64,000 nucleotides of DNA from JBBIPA01 sp963775935 (GTDB lineage Bacteria > Chloroflexota > Dehalococcoidia > GIF9 > UBA5629), in contig CAVZKR010000006.1 in assembly GCA_963775935.1 (NCBI GenBank), forward strand, positions 153,391 to 217,390. Reading direction: 5' to 3'. The notes beneath the pieces are model-generated. The model saw only the letters and a program-made list of their open reading frames with translations, was not told the DNA's origin and did not search any database. Positions 54,974-63,827 of the stretch are shown here, piece by piece. A program made the position numbers and the translations under genes. Position 1 is the stretch's first letter, and every line of letters begins with the position of its first letter.

Positions 54974-55888
54974 ATGGCAGAATTAGAACATGAAATTGCA
55001 GAATTAATACAGCAGTACCAGGCTAAAACTGGGAAATTGCTAACTATCGGTAGTGTTGAGTCAGCGACAGGTGGTAGAATCAGCGACATAATAACCGATG
55101 TCTCAGGCAGCTCCGACTATTACAAAGGCTCGATAATTGCCTACAGCAATGAAGTAAAAGTTAATGTGGTCGGAGTGAAAGAAAAGACACTTAAAACTTT
55201 TGGCGCTGTCAGTTCTAAAACAGCAATTGAGATGGCTGTAGGTGGCAGGAAATTGTTAAGCGTGGACATCTGCATATCAGATACAGGCATAGCTGGTCCC
55301 ACTGGTGCTAGTGCAGGAAAACCAGTGGGGCTGTTCTATCTTGGACTATCCGCAAAAAATACTTCCATCAGCCGAAAGCACAACTTTAAAGGCAGCAGGG
55401 AGAAAAATAAACAGAGCGCAGCCGAAGCAACGTTGAAATTTCTACAAGAATATTTACAAACATGCCTCAATACTATAGGTACTAAATCACTTGACGAAAA
55501 ACATGTAGTAACCTCTTTTCTGGAACATAAAGGCAAAATCTTGATTTTACGGCGGAGTAAAAAGGTTGGCAGCTATCAGGGCAGATGGGCTGGTGTAAGC
55601 GGATACGCGGAAGCTAGTTATTTAGTACAAGCATATACCGAAATAAAAGAAGAGACAGGATTAGACAAATCCGATGTGGAATTAAGAGTTAAAGGAAAAC
55701 CCCTGCAGACCATTGATACGAAACTGGGAAGGAGATGGATTGTCCACCCTTTCCTTTTCCTTGTAAAGGAACCACTTAAAGTTAAAATCGACTGGGAACA
55801 TACAGAGACCACATGGATTAAACCAGAAGAATTGGCTAAGTATAAGACGGTCCCTGGATTAAAGGATGCGCTTGACCGTGTGATGTAG
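54974..55888 (+). CDS. CinA C-terminal-domain/Nudix fusion protein
   Basis: A 304-residue fusion. Residues 1-160 form a CinA C-terminal (PncC-like nicotinamide-nucleotide amidase) domain: VESATGGRISDIITDVSGS, IAYSNEVKVNVVGV, DTGIAGPTGASAGKPVGL. Residues 175-304 form a Nudix domain. The Nudix box at 207-230 reads G-x5-E, then eight residues, then TEIKEETGL, so the usual Arg of REUxEExGU is Thr while the catalytic Glu pair stays. It may clean up or salvage pyridine or other nucleotides. A stand-alone pncC or Nudix gene is the common arrangement. Confidence 0.85.
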   Translation: MAELEHEIAELIQQYQAKTGKLLTIGSVESATGGRISDIITDVSGSSDYYKGSIIAYSNEVKVNVVGVKEKTLKTFGAVSSKTAIEMAVGGRKLLSVDICISDTGIAGPTGASAGKPVGLFYLGLSAKNTSISRKHNFKGSREKNKQSAAEATLKFLQEYLQTCLNTIGTKSLDEKHVVTSFLEHKGKILILRRSKKVGSYQGRWAGVSGYAEASYLVQAYTEIKEETGLDKSDVELRVKGKPLQTIDTKLGRRWIVHPFLFLVKEPLKVKIDWEHTETTWIKPEELAKYKTVPGLKDALDRVM

Positions 55889-55925
55889 TACAACAGGAGA
55901 TTATCCACTACATAAGGAGCAATCT

Positions 55926-57446
55926 ATGCTCGCTAAAGTAATGAGTTGTGCGGTCATTGGACTGGAAGGAGCAATCGTAGAGGTTGAGGTTGATATCTCA
56001 CCCGGAATGCCTTCATTCACCATTGTCGGTTTACCCGACACCGCTGTTCAAGAGGCCAGAGAAAGAGTAAGAGCTGCAATTAGAAATTCTGGTTGCACCT
56101 TCCCCGTTAAGCGAATTACAGTAAACCTGGCCCCTGCTCACCTTAAAAAAGCAGGGCCCGCCTACGACCTCCCTATCGCCATTGGCATCCTGATAAGCTC
56201 GGAACAAATATCCGCAGACTTCTCCAAAACGCTTATCCTCGGTGAACTTTCTCTCGATGGCGGGCTGAGACACACCAATGGCATTCTCTCCATGGTAGCG
56301 CTTGCAAGAGAAAAGGGGCTATCAGAAGTCTTCGTACCGGCAGCAGATGCCAGCGAAGCTTCATTACTGGATACTATCAGGGTTGTACCAGGTATTTCCC
56401 TTTCACAACTGGTCAGTCACTTGCGTGGCGAGATAACAATTCCTGAATACAAACAAGACAAAAATTGGAATGATACGACTGTAGATTTCTCGCGAATCGA
56501 CCTCGCCCATATCAAAGGTCAGGAACACGCCAAGCGTGCTCTTGAGATAGCCGCTGCCGGAGGTCACAATATCCTTATGTCAGGCCCGCCGGGAAGCGGC
56601 AAGACTATGCTCGCCCGCTCCCTGCCTTCCATACTGCCGACAATGGTTCTCGAAGAAGCTCTAGAGGTAACGAAAATATACAGCATTAGTGGATTACTTT
56701 CACAGGATACCCCTCTTATCAACCAGCGACCTTTTCGCGCACCACATTACACTACTTCCCATGCAGGACTTGTCGGCGGTGGTCACCTGCCCCGACCTGG
56801 TGAAATAAGCCTGAGCCATCGCGGCGTTCTTTTCCTGGATGAGTTCCCTGAATTTAATCGCACTGCTTTAGAATCGCTACGGCAGCCTCTGGAAGACAAA
56901 ATCGTCACTATCAGCCGCGCCCAGGGTAGCATTACATTTCCTGCCAATTTCATGCTTGTCGCTGCCATGAACCCCTGCCCCTGTGGCTACTACGGTGACC
57001 CGGTAAAAGAATGCAAGTGCACTTCGAGCGAAATTTCGCGATACCAGAAGAGAATCAGCGGACCGCTTTTAGACCGGATCGACATCTTCATTGAAGTCCC
57101 TCGGGTTGATTATGAAAAACTTACCGAAGATACGCGGGGTGAGAGCTCAGATAAAGTTCAGGCGAGAGTTCAAGCTGCCAGACAAATTCAGCAGAAACGT
57201 CTTAAGAATTCAAAAATCGTTTCCAATAACGAGATGACACCTATAGAGGTAAAGGAATTTTGCCAGGTAGACTCAACTGCTCAGAACCTGCTGCGAACTG
57301 CTATGAAGCAACTTCACTTTACGGCACGTACCTTCCATCGCATTCTGAAATTATCCCGTACAATTGCCGACCTCGATGGAGCAGAAATTATTAAAGCTAA
57401 CCATCTGGCTGAGGCATTACAGTACCGCCAGAGAAGTACAAATTAA
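55926..57446 (+). CDS. comM: YifB/ComM-family Mg-chelatase-like AAA ATPase
   Basis: A 506-residue protein with the typical N-terminal domain (GLEGAIVEVEVDISPGMPSF, VGLPDTAVQEARERVRAAI), Walker A GPPGSGKTML, FRAPHYTTSHAGLVGGG, Walker B VLFLDEFPEF, and the Cys motif MNPCPCGYYGD with CKC. ComM is a hexameric helicase promoting branch migration in natural transformation. The stop is 76 bp from the end of a SAM-type riboswitch on the other strand. Confidence 0.95.
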   Translation: MLAKVMSCAVIGLEGAIVEVEVDISPGMPSFTIVGLPDTAVQEARERVRAAIRNSGCTFPVKRITVNLAPAHLKKAGPAYDLPIAIGILISSEQISADFSKTLILGELSLDGGLRHTNGILSMVALAREKGLSEVFVPAADASEASLLDTIRVVPGISLSQLVSHLRGEITIPEYKQDKNWNDTTVDFSRIDLAHIKGQEHAKRALEIAAAGGHNILMSGPPGSGKTMLARSLPSILPTMVLEEALEVTKIYSISGLLSQDTPLINQRPFRAPHYTTSHAGLVGGGHLPRPGEISLSHRGVLFLDEFPEFNRTALESLRQPLEDKIVTISRAQGSITFPANFMLVAAMNPCPCGYYGDPVKECKCTSSEISRYQKRISGPLLDRIDIFIEVPRVDYEKLTEDTRGESSDKVQARVQAARQIQQKRLKNSKIVSNNEMTPIEVKEFCQVDSTAQNLLRTAMKQLHFTARTFHRILKLSRTIADLDGAEIIKANHLAEALQYRQRSTN

Positions 57447-57522
57447 CTATTGGACTTAGAAGCCTGCACTATATGTGCCTAAGAGGTTTCTTCAGCCTTC
57501 CTTTTTCACGGCTCTCCCGTGA

Positions 57523-57623
57523 CCTATCGCTCCCTTTCGGGCTGGCTGTAGCACCTTTAAGAAGACTCAAAGGTTGCTGTGCGGGTCATCAGACCAGTTC
57601 CCTAACCGCAACTCTCGATAGCT
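57523..57623 (-). ncRNA. SAM-clan riboswitch (SAM-I/IV-like), without a downstream gene
   Basis: Read on the minus strand: CTATCGAGAG opens the aptamer, AGGGAACTGG and TGATGACCCGC form P2, CAGCAACC with AAAGGTGCTA form P3 (ACCTTT/AAAGGT), GCCCGAAAGGGAGC forms P4, and GATAG closes P1 with CTATC. GCAACC...GGTGC is the hallmark of the SAM clan. A further CACGG/CCGTG hairpin follows at 57506-57522. Downstream on this strand lies only the antisense of comM, so the normally controlled gene is missing. A promoter-like CTGATA-17-TAAACT precedes it. Confidence 0.75.
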
Positions 57624-57669
57624 AAAATATATTTAGTTTATCAAGTATTTAATGTATTATCAGTATTGG

Positions 57670-58410
57670 CTATTTACTTTCTGGTTCCAAATATGTTGTA
57701 CCTACAACTCTTATCATCCAATTGACATTTTTCTTAACAGCACATGCTCCACCTTGATAAGGCCAATCGGTTCGTATTTTAAAGCTACCGTCTGGGGAAC
57801 GTGAAGTAATATTTGAATGTTCATTCGTAATACTGCTATCAGCACCAAGCTTTATGCCTTGGTTTATATTTGATAGTGCATAAACATGAATATAAAACTT
57901 ATCAACTACATTAATATCGGGAACAGTAAATTCCAACCAACTAATGCTTCCTTTAAACAGAGTCTGAGGATAATTAGCACTATGAATTTGCTCTAGGTTT
58001 TTATTCCAAATAGCTAAAGTGAAGGACTCTGCTATAGCGCTTCCCTGAAGCATTCCATAAATTAGCACCTTTTTTATTGAATATGGAATAGCAGGATGTG
58101 GAATAGTAGAAGGTGGATTAGAAGGAGGTAAAAAGTCCACAATGAAACCACCGCCTGCAGACGAATTAACACACTCAGAGCTGCCGTCATCGTATTTCAA
58201 CTCTACCTCTTTAGGTACAGATGATGGCTTCGGAAACAGAGTTGGTGGAGGTGGAGTAGGAGGAGGTGTTGGTGTAGGTGCTGGAGAGGGAGTTGAAGTA
58301 GGTGGGGAGATTGGTGTCGGCGTTGGAGTTGCTGCTGGTACAGCACAAGAGCAAAACATTAGAACCGTAACCAATATACAGGCAAATACCAAGCAAGTGA
58401 CTCTACTCAT
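57670..58410 (-). CDS. Lipoprotein with long Pro/Thr linker, unknown function
   Basis: A 246-residue secreted lipoprotein. The signal peptide ends in lipobox MFCSC, followed by about 45 residues of Pro/Thr/Ser/Ala repeats. The C-terminal domain (about 70-240) looks beta-rich, with YDDGSSE, SISWLEFTVPDINV and KFYIHVYAL, like carbohydrate-binding or jelly-roll surface domains. No exact family was recognised. It lies directly upstream of the orphan riboswitch on the same strand. Confidence 0.7.
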   Translation of the reverse strand: MSRVTCLVFACILVTVLMFCSCAVPAATPTPTPISPPTSTPSPAPTPTPPPTPPPPTLFPKPSSVPKEVELKYDDGSSECVNSSAGGGFIVDFLPPSNPPSTIPHPAIPYSIKKVLIYGMLQGSAIAESFTLAIWNKNLEQIHSANYPQTLFKGSISWLEFTVPDINVVDKFYIHVYALSNINQGIKLGADSSITNEHSNITSRSPDGSFKIRTDWPYQGGACAVKKNVNWMIRVVGTTYLEPESK

Positions 58411-58540
58411 ATAATTCTTCCTAGTATTTGAATGTTAAGCGACAGTGTGCCCATTATACTCCTAGCCATAGCCAATTGGAATACACTCCTTGTTCCAATC
58501 TGTTCGAACGTGAAAATTTATAGCTATTATACTTGTACGT

Positions 58541-58740
58541 GTGAGGGGTTATCTGTTCGCCTGCCTACTTAGAAAAGCAGGTGTCGACACCATGACCATT
58601 AAAGACCTGGGTAGATGGGAATCCCTGGAAATGGTGCAGAGATATACCAGGTCGGTCACCTTTCAGGATAGCATGAGGTTCTATATGTCGCCACTATGCG
58701 ATGAAAGCTACTCTTTCCCAATCATCTTAAGCCTTAAGTT
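58541..58740 (+). pseudogene. C-terminal fragment of a tyrosine recombinase/integrase
   Basis: The frame reads LLRKAGVDTMTIKDLGRW, then SLEMVQRYTRS, matching the last part of phage-type integrases (LLxAGxDxxTIxxLxGHxxxxMxxRYxH), with the nucleophile Tyr kept. The expected GH is replaced by GRW, the usual HxLRHTFA block just before is degraded, and no catalytic N-terminal part is present. It overlaps the end of the convergent gene at 58727. Confidence 0.65.
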
Positions 58741-59659
58741 TTGTTATAGGAAGCATGAGTGAAATTGCTTGCTTCACTTCATCGGGCAAATCATTATAAG
58801 AATTAGTCGGCGCTATTTTACCAACAGCTTCATCCCATGCATATTGTGAAGCGGCATTTAAATTAATATTTAGCTTTTTTACACATTGGGATGCAGTGGT
58901 AAATCTTTCGCTAAAGCATAGTTCAGCATGCTTAACAAGCACTCTGTATAATTCGAATGCCGTTTCTTCCTTGATTTCACCATCAGATTGCTTGAAACAT
59001 TTCCATGCATCAAATATCTCAGCTGGTGGTTTTTTATTGCTCAGGAGCAGTAAGACAATGAAACCAAACGGAACGCCAAAAATTAATGCCCATACAGGAC
59101 TCCGACCTTTTTTGTCACATGCCCAACCATTAACACATAATATACCGATTAATGCTACATATCCTAAAACATTGGTGTCTGGGAAAAGCATTCGACCTAA
59201 TAAACTCATCAGAAATCCGATTATCCAACTGTAAACCATGGTCATATTTAAGTGGTTCTTGAAGTGGTAATTCTTAAAGCTAGGTTTTACCTTTAGAATA
59301 CCTTGGATTTCTTGGACTGACGTACCACTTAATTGGTCAATCTTCCTTTTTAGAGATTTCTCCTGTTTTTTAAAAATTGATTCTGATAATTCACCGACAG
59401 TATGTCTAGCTTGGAGATTATCCAAGTCTTCCTTTAGTTTCTCTAATTCCCTTTTATTTTCATTGTCTTTTTTTTGTAATTCTTGGTTTACCGCATCTAT
59501 CTCGGACACAGCAGTATCGTACATTTTTTGATAGTCTGATTTCAGGTTTGCGTACTGTGCTTCTGAAATTTTTCCCTTTGCCTTTACCTCCTCCAAATTG
59601 GACAGTAGTTGTGTTGCCTTATCCTTAGCTTGTATAGACTTCTTCACATCATTATTCAT
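58727..59659 (-). CDS. Coiled-coil membrane protein of unknown function
   Basis: A 310-residue protein. Residues 1-120 are strongly charged and helical (EELKLEDLDNLQARH-type heptads), followed by short-domain-like GELSESIFKKQEKSLKRKI. Two or three hydrophobic segments lie at about 140-205 (SWIIGFLMSLLGRMLF, VALIGILCVNGWA, ALIFGVPFGFIVLLLL). A soluble helical C-terminal part with several Cys ends the protein. No family was recognised. It stands upstream of an integrase fragment and may be accessory DNA. Confidence 0.7.
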   Translation of the reverse strand: MNNDVKKSIQAKDKATQLLSNLEEVKAKGKISEAQYANLKSDYQKMYDTAVSEIDAVNQELQKKDNENKRELEKLKEDLDNLQARHTVGELSESIFKKQEKSLKRKIDQLSGTSVQEIQGILKVKPSFKNYHFKNHLNMTMVYSWIIGFLMSLLGRMLFPDTNVLGYVALIGILCVNGWACDKKGRSPVWALIFGVPFGFIVLLLLSNKKPPAEIFDAWKCFKQSDGEIKEETAFELYRVLVKHAELCFSERFTTASQCVKKLNINLNAASQYAWDEAVGKIAPTNSYNDLPDEVKQAISLMLPITKLKA

Positions 59660-59725
59660 GTCCTACCCCTCTATATCAATACTGGCAGTAGCAGATTTTC
59701 AACTTGGAGTTTCAATCGCTTCCCA

Positions 59726-60346
59726 CTAAGGTGTTAACTGATACTCTAACTCTTTCGATTTCTTAAAATCAGCTTCGGATTTGCTGTAGTCACCTTTTTT
59801 CTTATAGGCAACCCCACGGTTGTAGTAAGCATCGACATACTTAGGGTCGAGTTCTATAGCCTTGGTAAAATCTGATATGGCTTTGTCGTAGTCACGTTTC
59901 TCACCATAGGCAACCCCGCGCATAGTGTAAGCAATGGCATACTTAGGGTCGAGTTCTATAGCCTTAGTATAATCTGATATGGCTTTGTCGTAGTCATGTT
60001 TCTCAGCATAGGTTTTCCCACGGTCGTAGTAAGCCTTGACATCCTTCGGGGTGAGTTCTATAGCCTTGGTAAAATCTGATATGGCTTTGTCGTAGTCATG
60101 TTTCTCAGCATAGGCAGCCCCGCGGTTAGTGTAAACCTTGGCATACTTAGGGTCGAGTTCTAAAGCCTTAGTATAATCTGATATGGCTTTGTCGTAGTAA
60201 CCTTTTTTATGAAAGGCAAACGCACGGTTGTAGTAAGCATCGGCATCCTTAAGGTCTGGAAGGTCTGAACTCAAACAGCCACCAATGAACACCACTGTCG
60301 CCAGTAAGGCACAAATCGTGATTATAATTACTTTCTTGTATCTCAT
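59726..60346 (-). CDS. TPR-repeat lipoprotein with near-identical repeats
   Basis: A 206-residue protein from ATG 60346 (GGAGG site; GTG 60352 is in frame). The signal peptide ends in lipobox FIGGC. Five 34-residue tetratricopeptide units follow, with DYDKAISDYTKAIELDPKY recurring almost unchanged; the DNA shows the matching 102-bp repeats. It should be a surface-anchored scaffold protein and is related to the TPR lipoprotein at 19629. Confidence 0.85.
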   Translation of the reverse strand: MRYKKVIIITICALLATVVFIGGCLSSDLPDLKDADAYYNRAFAFHKKGYYDKAISDYTKALELDPKYAKVYTNRGAAYAEKHDYDKAISDFTKAIELTPKDVKAYYDRGKTYAEKHDYDKAISDYTKAIELDPKYAIAYTMRGVAYGEKRDYDKAISDFTKAIELDPKYVDAYYNRGVAYKKKGDYSKSEADFKKSKELEYQLTP

Positions 60347-60410
60347 TCCCACCTCCTAATACGCTGCACGAGACCATTATAGCAGTATCAAATTATTATG
60401 GACATATATT

Positions 60411-60577
60411 TCATTTGACATGCCCGCTCAATACATCCTTAAGCTTCAGTCTATTGGCTTTCAGAGCAGCGAATATATAACTCTGACTACACCCAAGCTC
60501 TTGGGCTGCTGCAGCCACGCTACGCTGCATTCTAAGGCACTCACAAATTTTTGGGGACAAAAATAACGTCCGAAGCT
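60411..60577 (-). pseudogene. Fragment with a helix-turn-helix end
   Basis: The minus strand reads about 55 codons to a TGA at 60413-60411. SVAAAAQELGCSQSYIFAAL resembles a helix-turn-helix of the Fis or small winged type. An in-frame TAG closes the frame upstream and no start is evident. It is probably the tail of a lost regulator or mobile-element gene. Confidence 0.35.
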
Positions 60578-60715
60578 AAAAGGAATATCTATTAATCAAC
60601 TAATGAAAGTGGGGTATATCTTCCGAGTGCATTTTGTAGCTATAGTTGTCCAGGCTTATACAAGGATTTAGTCAAAATTCCGAACTATATTACTTAGGTC
60701 GAGAATATCTGGAAT

Positions 60716-60880
60716 TTGTTGAAGTGTTCTCTTGTTGGTTCGTATCACAAAGTCAGTAGAAGACATCTTGATGCTTACCTCGATGAATTAGAATGGCGAT
60801 TTAACAATCGTGAGAATCCATATTTGTTTAGAGATACGCTATTAAAACTCATTCAATCTGATTACCTCGAATATAAAGAC
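60716..60880 (+). mobile_element. C-terminal remnant of an IS1595-type transposase
   Basis: GSYHKVSRRHLDAYLDEL and EWRFNNRENPYLFRDTLL are the characteristic end of ISXO2/IS1595-family DDE transposases. The catalytic part is missing; 60600-60715 shows no clear matching frame. The open frame runs on to 60928 over the end of the next gene, which is not part of the transposase. Confidence 0.7.
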
Positions 60881-60881
60881 C

Positions 60882-61352
60882 TTACGGCAACTTCGCACTC
60901 GAAAGCAAAGCAATCACTGCCCCGATAATCCCCCCAAGAACGGTGAAAATGCCAGCAATAATGACCATGAACCATTGTTGCCTTGTTTGCCATTTTTTAT
61001 CAGCATCTTCTCTTGCGGCTTGCCATTTTAACATTTCTTGGCGGTCTAGCATCTCTTTATGTTCCTTTGGAGTGTACCCGTGTTGCCAAGTAACAAATGC
61101 CTTACATTCCCTTTCTTTTTGGATTGTTGCCTGTATACTTTCCGAAGTAGCTTTGTTGAGGTCTCCTGTTTCATCCCACAGATTGTACGCATTCATAAAA
61201 CATACAGGGGTTTCATATCCCCAGGTATAACGAAAACCAGGTAAGATAGACCTTCTGCGACCTTCTTCTCTAATGACAGGCTCGACCTCCATTAATTCCC
61301 TAGTTTGGCTGTTTCTAATTGCCAAGAACCCACAATTGGCACATTTGACCAT
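60882..61352 (-). CDS. Zinc-ribbon-like protein with C-terminal membrane helix
   Basis: A 156-residue protein. It starts with a short Cys knuckle (MVKCANCGFLAIRN), continues with a charged, Trp-containing helical middle (HKEMLDRQEMLKWQAARED) and ends in one hydrophobic helix (IIAGIFTVLGGIIGAVIALL). Additional Cys lie at PVCFM and ECKAF. No family was recognised; it looks like a tail-anchored accessory protein. Confidence 0.65.
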   Translation of the reverse strand: MVKCANCGFLAIRNSQTRELMEVEPVIREEGRRRSILPGFRYTWGYETPVCFMNAYNLWDETGDLNKATSESIQATIQKERECKAFVTWQHGYTPKEHKEMLDRQEMLKWQAAREDADKKWQTRQQWFMVIIAGIFTVLGGIIGAVIALLSSAKLP

Positions 61353-61892
61353 GTCGCACCCCCTCTTAGAAGTGCAACTATTCTATCACTATTCAAACTC
61401 ATAAGTTCGGATAAGTATATTGTAGGCAACGGGTATATAATCCTGTATTTTATTTGACGTTATTTCCGCTAATTAGCAACACGTTCTAAAGCTGATGGTG
61501 CCTTATTCTCACATGTAATAGCATGGGTAATAACGGGAAGCTTTACACTCATTGTAAAGATAATGCTGAGGAAATCACCCTGGATTTAACCTGGTTAAAG
61601 GACGGGGACGGCACCAAAAAAAGAAATGGCATGTATCAAAGCTGAGGAAATAGTAGCACTTATCCAGTAGACCAATCCCCTTAGGGCTGAATTTTGTCCG
61701 TTTCCTTACATTCAATATGTGGCATTTTTTGTGGAGACGGGCATTGTAGAGTAAACTTACCACCACCATTCCAGGATTGCTCAGTCCCCATATCCACTAA
61801 TAGTTCATGTTACAAGGCTTCTCATCTAGTCAGAGCCAACTCGAATGGAATCGCTTTGTTGTTATTGCGTCCCCACATTGACAATTGTTGGC
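61353..61892. other. 540-bp region without a supported gene
   Basis: The only notable plus-strand frame is 61523-61645 (40 codons; LYTHCKDNAEEITLDLTW), which may be a fragment of a lost gene. A GTAAA/TTTAC pair near 61545-61558 can form a small hairpin. The rest shows many stops in all frames. It lies between accessory genes and the steroid-reductase pair. Confidence 0.4.
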
Positions 61893-62654
61893 TTACCACA
61901 AGAGAGGCACCAGGGCTTTGCGCTCAGAAGGATACTCTGGGAAGGTTTCTCGATACCAGTTGTGATTAGCACGAGCACGAGGTACCAAATTAGCGATTGC
62001 CCAGACTGCAAATGATAGTCCTGCAAGCGACCATGTTGCTACTGCCCACCCTGCCCAAATCATGATCTCACCCAGGTAATTGGGGCAGGAAATAAAACGA
62101 TACATACCACCATATGCTACTTTATAATCCACTTCATCTGCCCCACGGAGACCTCTCAGCACCTGGTCCGCATTGCGGTTCATTACAAAACCAACGATGA
62201 AAATTAATAAACCACAGATAAATCTTGGGTCACTGAGCCATTCATTGTTATATCCATGAGAAAATGTGAAAAGATAACGCCCATTTAAATAGGCATTCAC
62301 CGCATTAAAAAACAAGCCCATGCTAACAACCAACAATGGCATCTGCTTAGGAATAATTCGCAGGCTGAAGGGGTAAATAAAAGAGCGATGTATATAGTGT
62401 GCCTCCCACATACAGAAAAAAACAAGCAAGGTAATTGTCTTGCTATTACTGCCGAACACAAAACAAGCAGCAAATAGTAGTGGAGATATCGATTCCATGA
62501 TTAACCAACCCAAGCGATTGCTTACAGCAAGTCCCCAGCCTTTGCGAGTATGGCGACCATACGGCGCCACCACATAAAACAGGGTAATAAATATCAGCAG
62601 CGCCAGTACAAACCAGCCCATGAGCAGACCATTATAAAATGTTTGTTCATTCAT
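61893..62654 (-). CDS. Steroid 5-alpha-reductase/DUF1295-like membrane reductase
   Basis: A 253-residue membrane protein with about six hydrophobic segments. The C-terminal signature MYRFISCPNYLGEIMIWAGW and ARANHNWYRETFPEYPSERK is that of the 3-oxo-5-alpha-steroid 4-dehydrogenase family, including the NADPH-site region. Related bacterial proteins reduce double bonds of steroids, lipids or polyprenols; the substrate here is unknown. Its start overlaps the stop of the next gene upstream by 4 nt, so the two are co-translated. Confidence 0.85.
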   Translation of the reverse strand: MNEQTFYNGLLMGWFVLALLIFITLFYVVAPYGRHTRKGWGLAVSNRLGWLIMESISPLLFAACFVFGSNSKTITLLVFFCMWEAHYIHRSFIYPFSLRIIPKQMPLLVVSMGLFFNAVNAYLNGRYLFTFSHGYNNEWLSDPRFICGLLIFIVGFVMNRNADQVLRGLRGADEVDYKVAYGGMYRFISCPNYLGEIMIWAGWAVATWSLAGLSFAVWAIANLVPRARANHNWYRETFPEYPSERKALVPLLW

Positions 62655-63670
62655 AATGTCGTCTTAGATTCTGACTTTGGCCGACAGGTAAACTGACCAT
62701 TATGTTCAAACCATCGAAGAGTATCGGCAATTGTCTCTCTAAGTGGGCGGGGATGATAGTCAAGTTCACGTGTTGCTTTATCATGACTGATATTCCGATT
62801 ACCACGCAAAGCCATGAGAGATACCTTGGTATAGAGCGGTCGTTTTCCAAACAATCGAGCAAAGGCAGTAGCAAATGGAGTCCCGATATCAGCTATCCAC
62901 ATAGGGCAAGTCAAATTGGGAGAATCAGTACCAGCAACTTCTTCTATCATAACCGCCAGGTCACTCAGTGATGCCCAATGCCCTGACAATAGATATTTTG
63001 CCTTTGCCCCTGCTGGAGCTCGTTTTTCTGCCTCCATCGCCCCTGCGACCACATCCCTCACATCCACCCAGTTAAATCCACTGTCAAGTAGAACAGGCAT
63101 AGTACCACGAGCAAGCGATAGCAGAACCTCTCCAAAATGGGATGGTTTATAATCATACGGACCAATAATACCGGTTGGATTAACAATAACAGCGTCCAGC
63201 CCTCGTGTAATCCCCCTTTGTACCTCCTCCTCTCCAGCCGCCTTAGAACGGTCATAGGGCGGACAGCGATGTGACCTGACCAGAGGACGCTCTTCATCAA
63301 CAGAAAGATTTTTCGGTTCCTGCTGCAGAGCGTGGATGGAACTGAAGTGTATCAAGCGGCGGACTCCACTACGAAGACAAGCTTCAATTACATTTCGCGT
63401 GCCGATAACATTAACCCGCTCACATTGTTGCCATCCGGACATCAACAAGGAAATATGCGTCGCCAGATGATACACCACCTCAACATCAGTAAAAGCTCGA
63501 CACAGAAAATCAAGATCGCCAATATCTCCCTCAAATGTTTCAAGCTTCAATCCGTCAGTAGCTCGGCGGTCTGTATGTACCAGCGCACGAACATGGTGAC
63601 CTTGAGCAATAAGTGCAAGGATTAAATTGGCACCAACATGACCGCTAGCACCGGTCACAGCTATTATCAT
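62651..63670 (-). CDS. NAD-dependent epimerase/3-beta-HSD-like dehydrogenase
   Basis: A 339-residue extended short-chain dehydrogenase. The Gly-rich NAD site is VTGASGHVGANLILAL. The active site is Ser/Tyr/Lys: FSSIHAL and YDRSKAAGEEEV (YxxxK). The middle FNWVDVRDVVAGAM is typical of the 3-beta-hydroxysteroid dehydrogenase or dihydroflavonol reductase branch. With the coupled 5-alpha-reductase-like gene it suggests a two-step modification of a sterol, hopanoid or polyprenoid alcohol, which is an inference. Confidence 0.87.
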   Translation of the reverse strand: MIIAVTGASGHVGANLILALIAQGHHVRALVHTDRRATDGLKLETFEGDIGDLDFLCRAFTDVEVVYHLATHISLLMSGWQQCERVNVIGTRNVIEACLRSGVRRLIHFSSIHALQQEPKNLSVDEERPLVRSHRCPPYDRSKAAGEEEVQRGITRGLDAVIVNPTGIIGPYDYKPSHFGEVLLSLARGTMPVLLDSGFNWVDVRDVVAGAMEAEKRAPAGAKAKYLLSGHWASLSDLAVMIEEVAGTDSPNLTCPMWIADIGTPFATAFARLFGKRPLYTKVSLMALRGNRNISHDKATRELDYHPRPLRETIADTLRWFEHNGQFTCRPKSESKTTL

Positions 63671-63827
63671 ACAATCCTCTGTCTATATCACAAGAGAGTT
63701 CTTTGGTAAGCCAGAGCTAGAGTACCTCTATCAGTAACCTCAACGATAATCGAAACTAAAATCGATAGTTACAGCTATTTGAGGTATAGACTAATCTCAC
63801 ACTCAAAATACATCGTAAAGCTATGCT

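Noticed and set aside
57500..57525. CACGG/CCGTG hairpin as an intrinsic terminator of comM or of the riboswitch
   Set aside because: The T-run lies on the wrong side for the plus strand and there are A residues after it on the minus strand; it is better seen as part of the riboswitch expression platform.
58142..58414. Plus-strand 90-codon Gly/Val-rich frame
   Set aside because: It is the mirror of the Pro/Thr linker of the lipoprotein on the minus strand; low-complexity DNA keeps the opposite frame open.
61575..61769. 64-codon minus-strand frame
   Set aside because: Composition is unlike a protein (Phe/Cys/Arg-rich without pattern) and there is no ribosome site.
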